Assembly (NCBI GenBank): GCA_002307175.1
Contig: DBTS01000105.1
Span: 66,536 to 72,508 of the forward strand
Source: Rhodocyclaceae bacterium UBA1310
GTDB lineage: Bacteria; Pseudomonadota; Gammaproteobacteria; Burkholderiales; Rhodocyclaceae
Direction: 5' to 3'
DNA: 5,973 nucleotides
Under the pieces are notes generated by a model. That model ran no database searches. It saw nothing but the letters and a program-made list of their open reading frames with translations, and was not told where the DNA came from. The position numbers and the translations under genes are program-made. Below, piece by piece: positions 5,842 to 5,973 of the stretch; positions within the stretch are counted from its first letter, which is position 1; every line of letters begins with the position of its first letter.

Positions 5842-5973
5842 AAGTGTGTTTCAGTGCGGATCAATGAATTGGGGCATAATGCCTCTGTGCTATTTTGGCA
5901 CATAAGCTCACTCGTTTCCAGATCATGATGCCTCAAAATATAGGTTCTTTAGAAGCTGTTCATGATCTTACTG

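Larger units (their letters stand above)
5123..5973. other. Gene-free control region upstream of dppA
   Basis: About 850 bases carry no convincing coding sequence. The stretch nearest dppA (about 5220-5480) is clearly more AT-rich than the operon, as expected of promoter DNA. The rest holds the NtrC-type palindrome, a terminator-like stem and the REP-like element. Open frames of 60-105 codons exist on both strands, but they lack good ribosome sites, recognisable domains and the codon bias of the dpp genes. I found no tRNA, rRNA or CRISPR pattern. The next gene to the right must begin or end beyond the window. Confidence 0.7.

Overview
The window is a leftward (minus-strand) dipeptide ABC-transporter operon, dppA-dppB-dppC-dppD-dppF, preceded by about 850 bp with no convincing gene. 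Protein sequences and gene order follow the Escherichia coli Dpp system closely along their whole length. The coding part is GC-rich with G/C-ending codons. This suggests a GC-rich proteobacterium of the beta or gamma class; the sequence does not let me name a genus.

Layout, in order of transcription from right to left. Positions 5123-5973 hold a gene-free control region. dppA (5122-3518) encodes the periplasmic binding protein. A 104-bp gap follows, with a perfect 12-bp-stem hairpin. Then come dppB (3413-2409) and dppC (2406-1468), the two permeases, and dppD (1463-486) and dppF (482 to the left edge, truncated), the two ATPases. The last four genes are separated by only 2-4 bases, so they form one translationally coupled unit. 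DppA captures peptides in the periplasm, the DppB/DppC pair forms the channel, and the DppD/DppF pair hydrolyses ATP.

The part least explained by routine annotation is the control region. On the dppA strand, at 5302-5287, there is a close match to a sigma-54 (RpoN) -24/-12 promoter. At 5641-5657 there is an exact GCACC-N5-GGTGC palindrome, which is the NtrC binding pattern. Together they suggest nitrogen-limitation control of dipeptide uptake. A second sigma-54-like match on the plus strand (5651-5666) overlaps the palindrome. Further right lie a terminator-like hairpin oriented leftward (5628-5604) and a REP-like double palindrome (5795-5841). The last ~20 bases could be the end of an insertion sequence, but the window stops too early to tell.

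I see no previously undescribed gene system here. The genes are ordinary, and the interest lies in the regulation.
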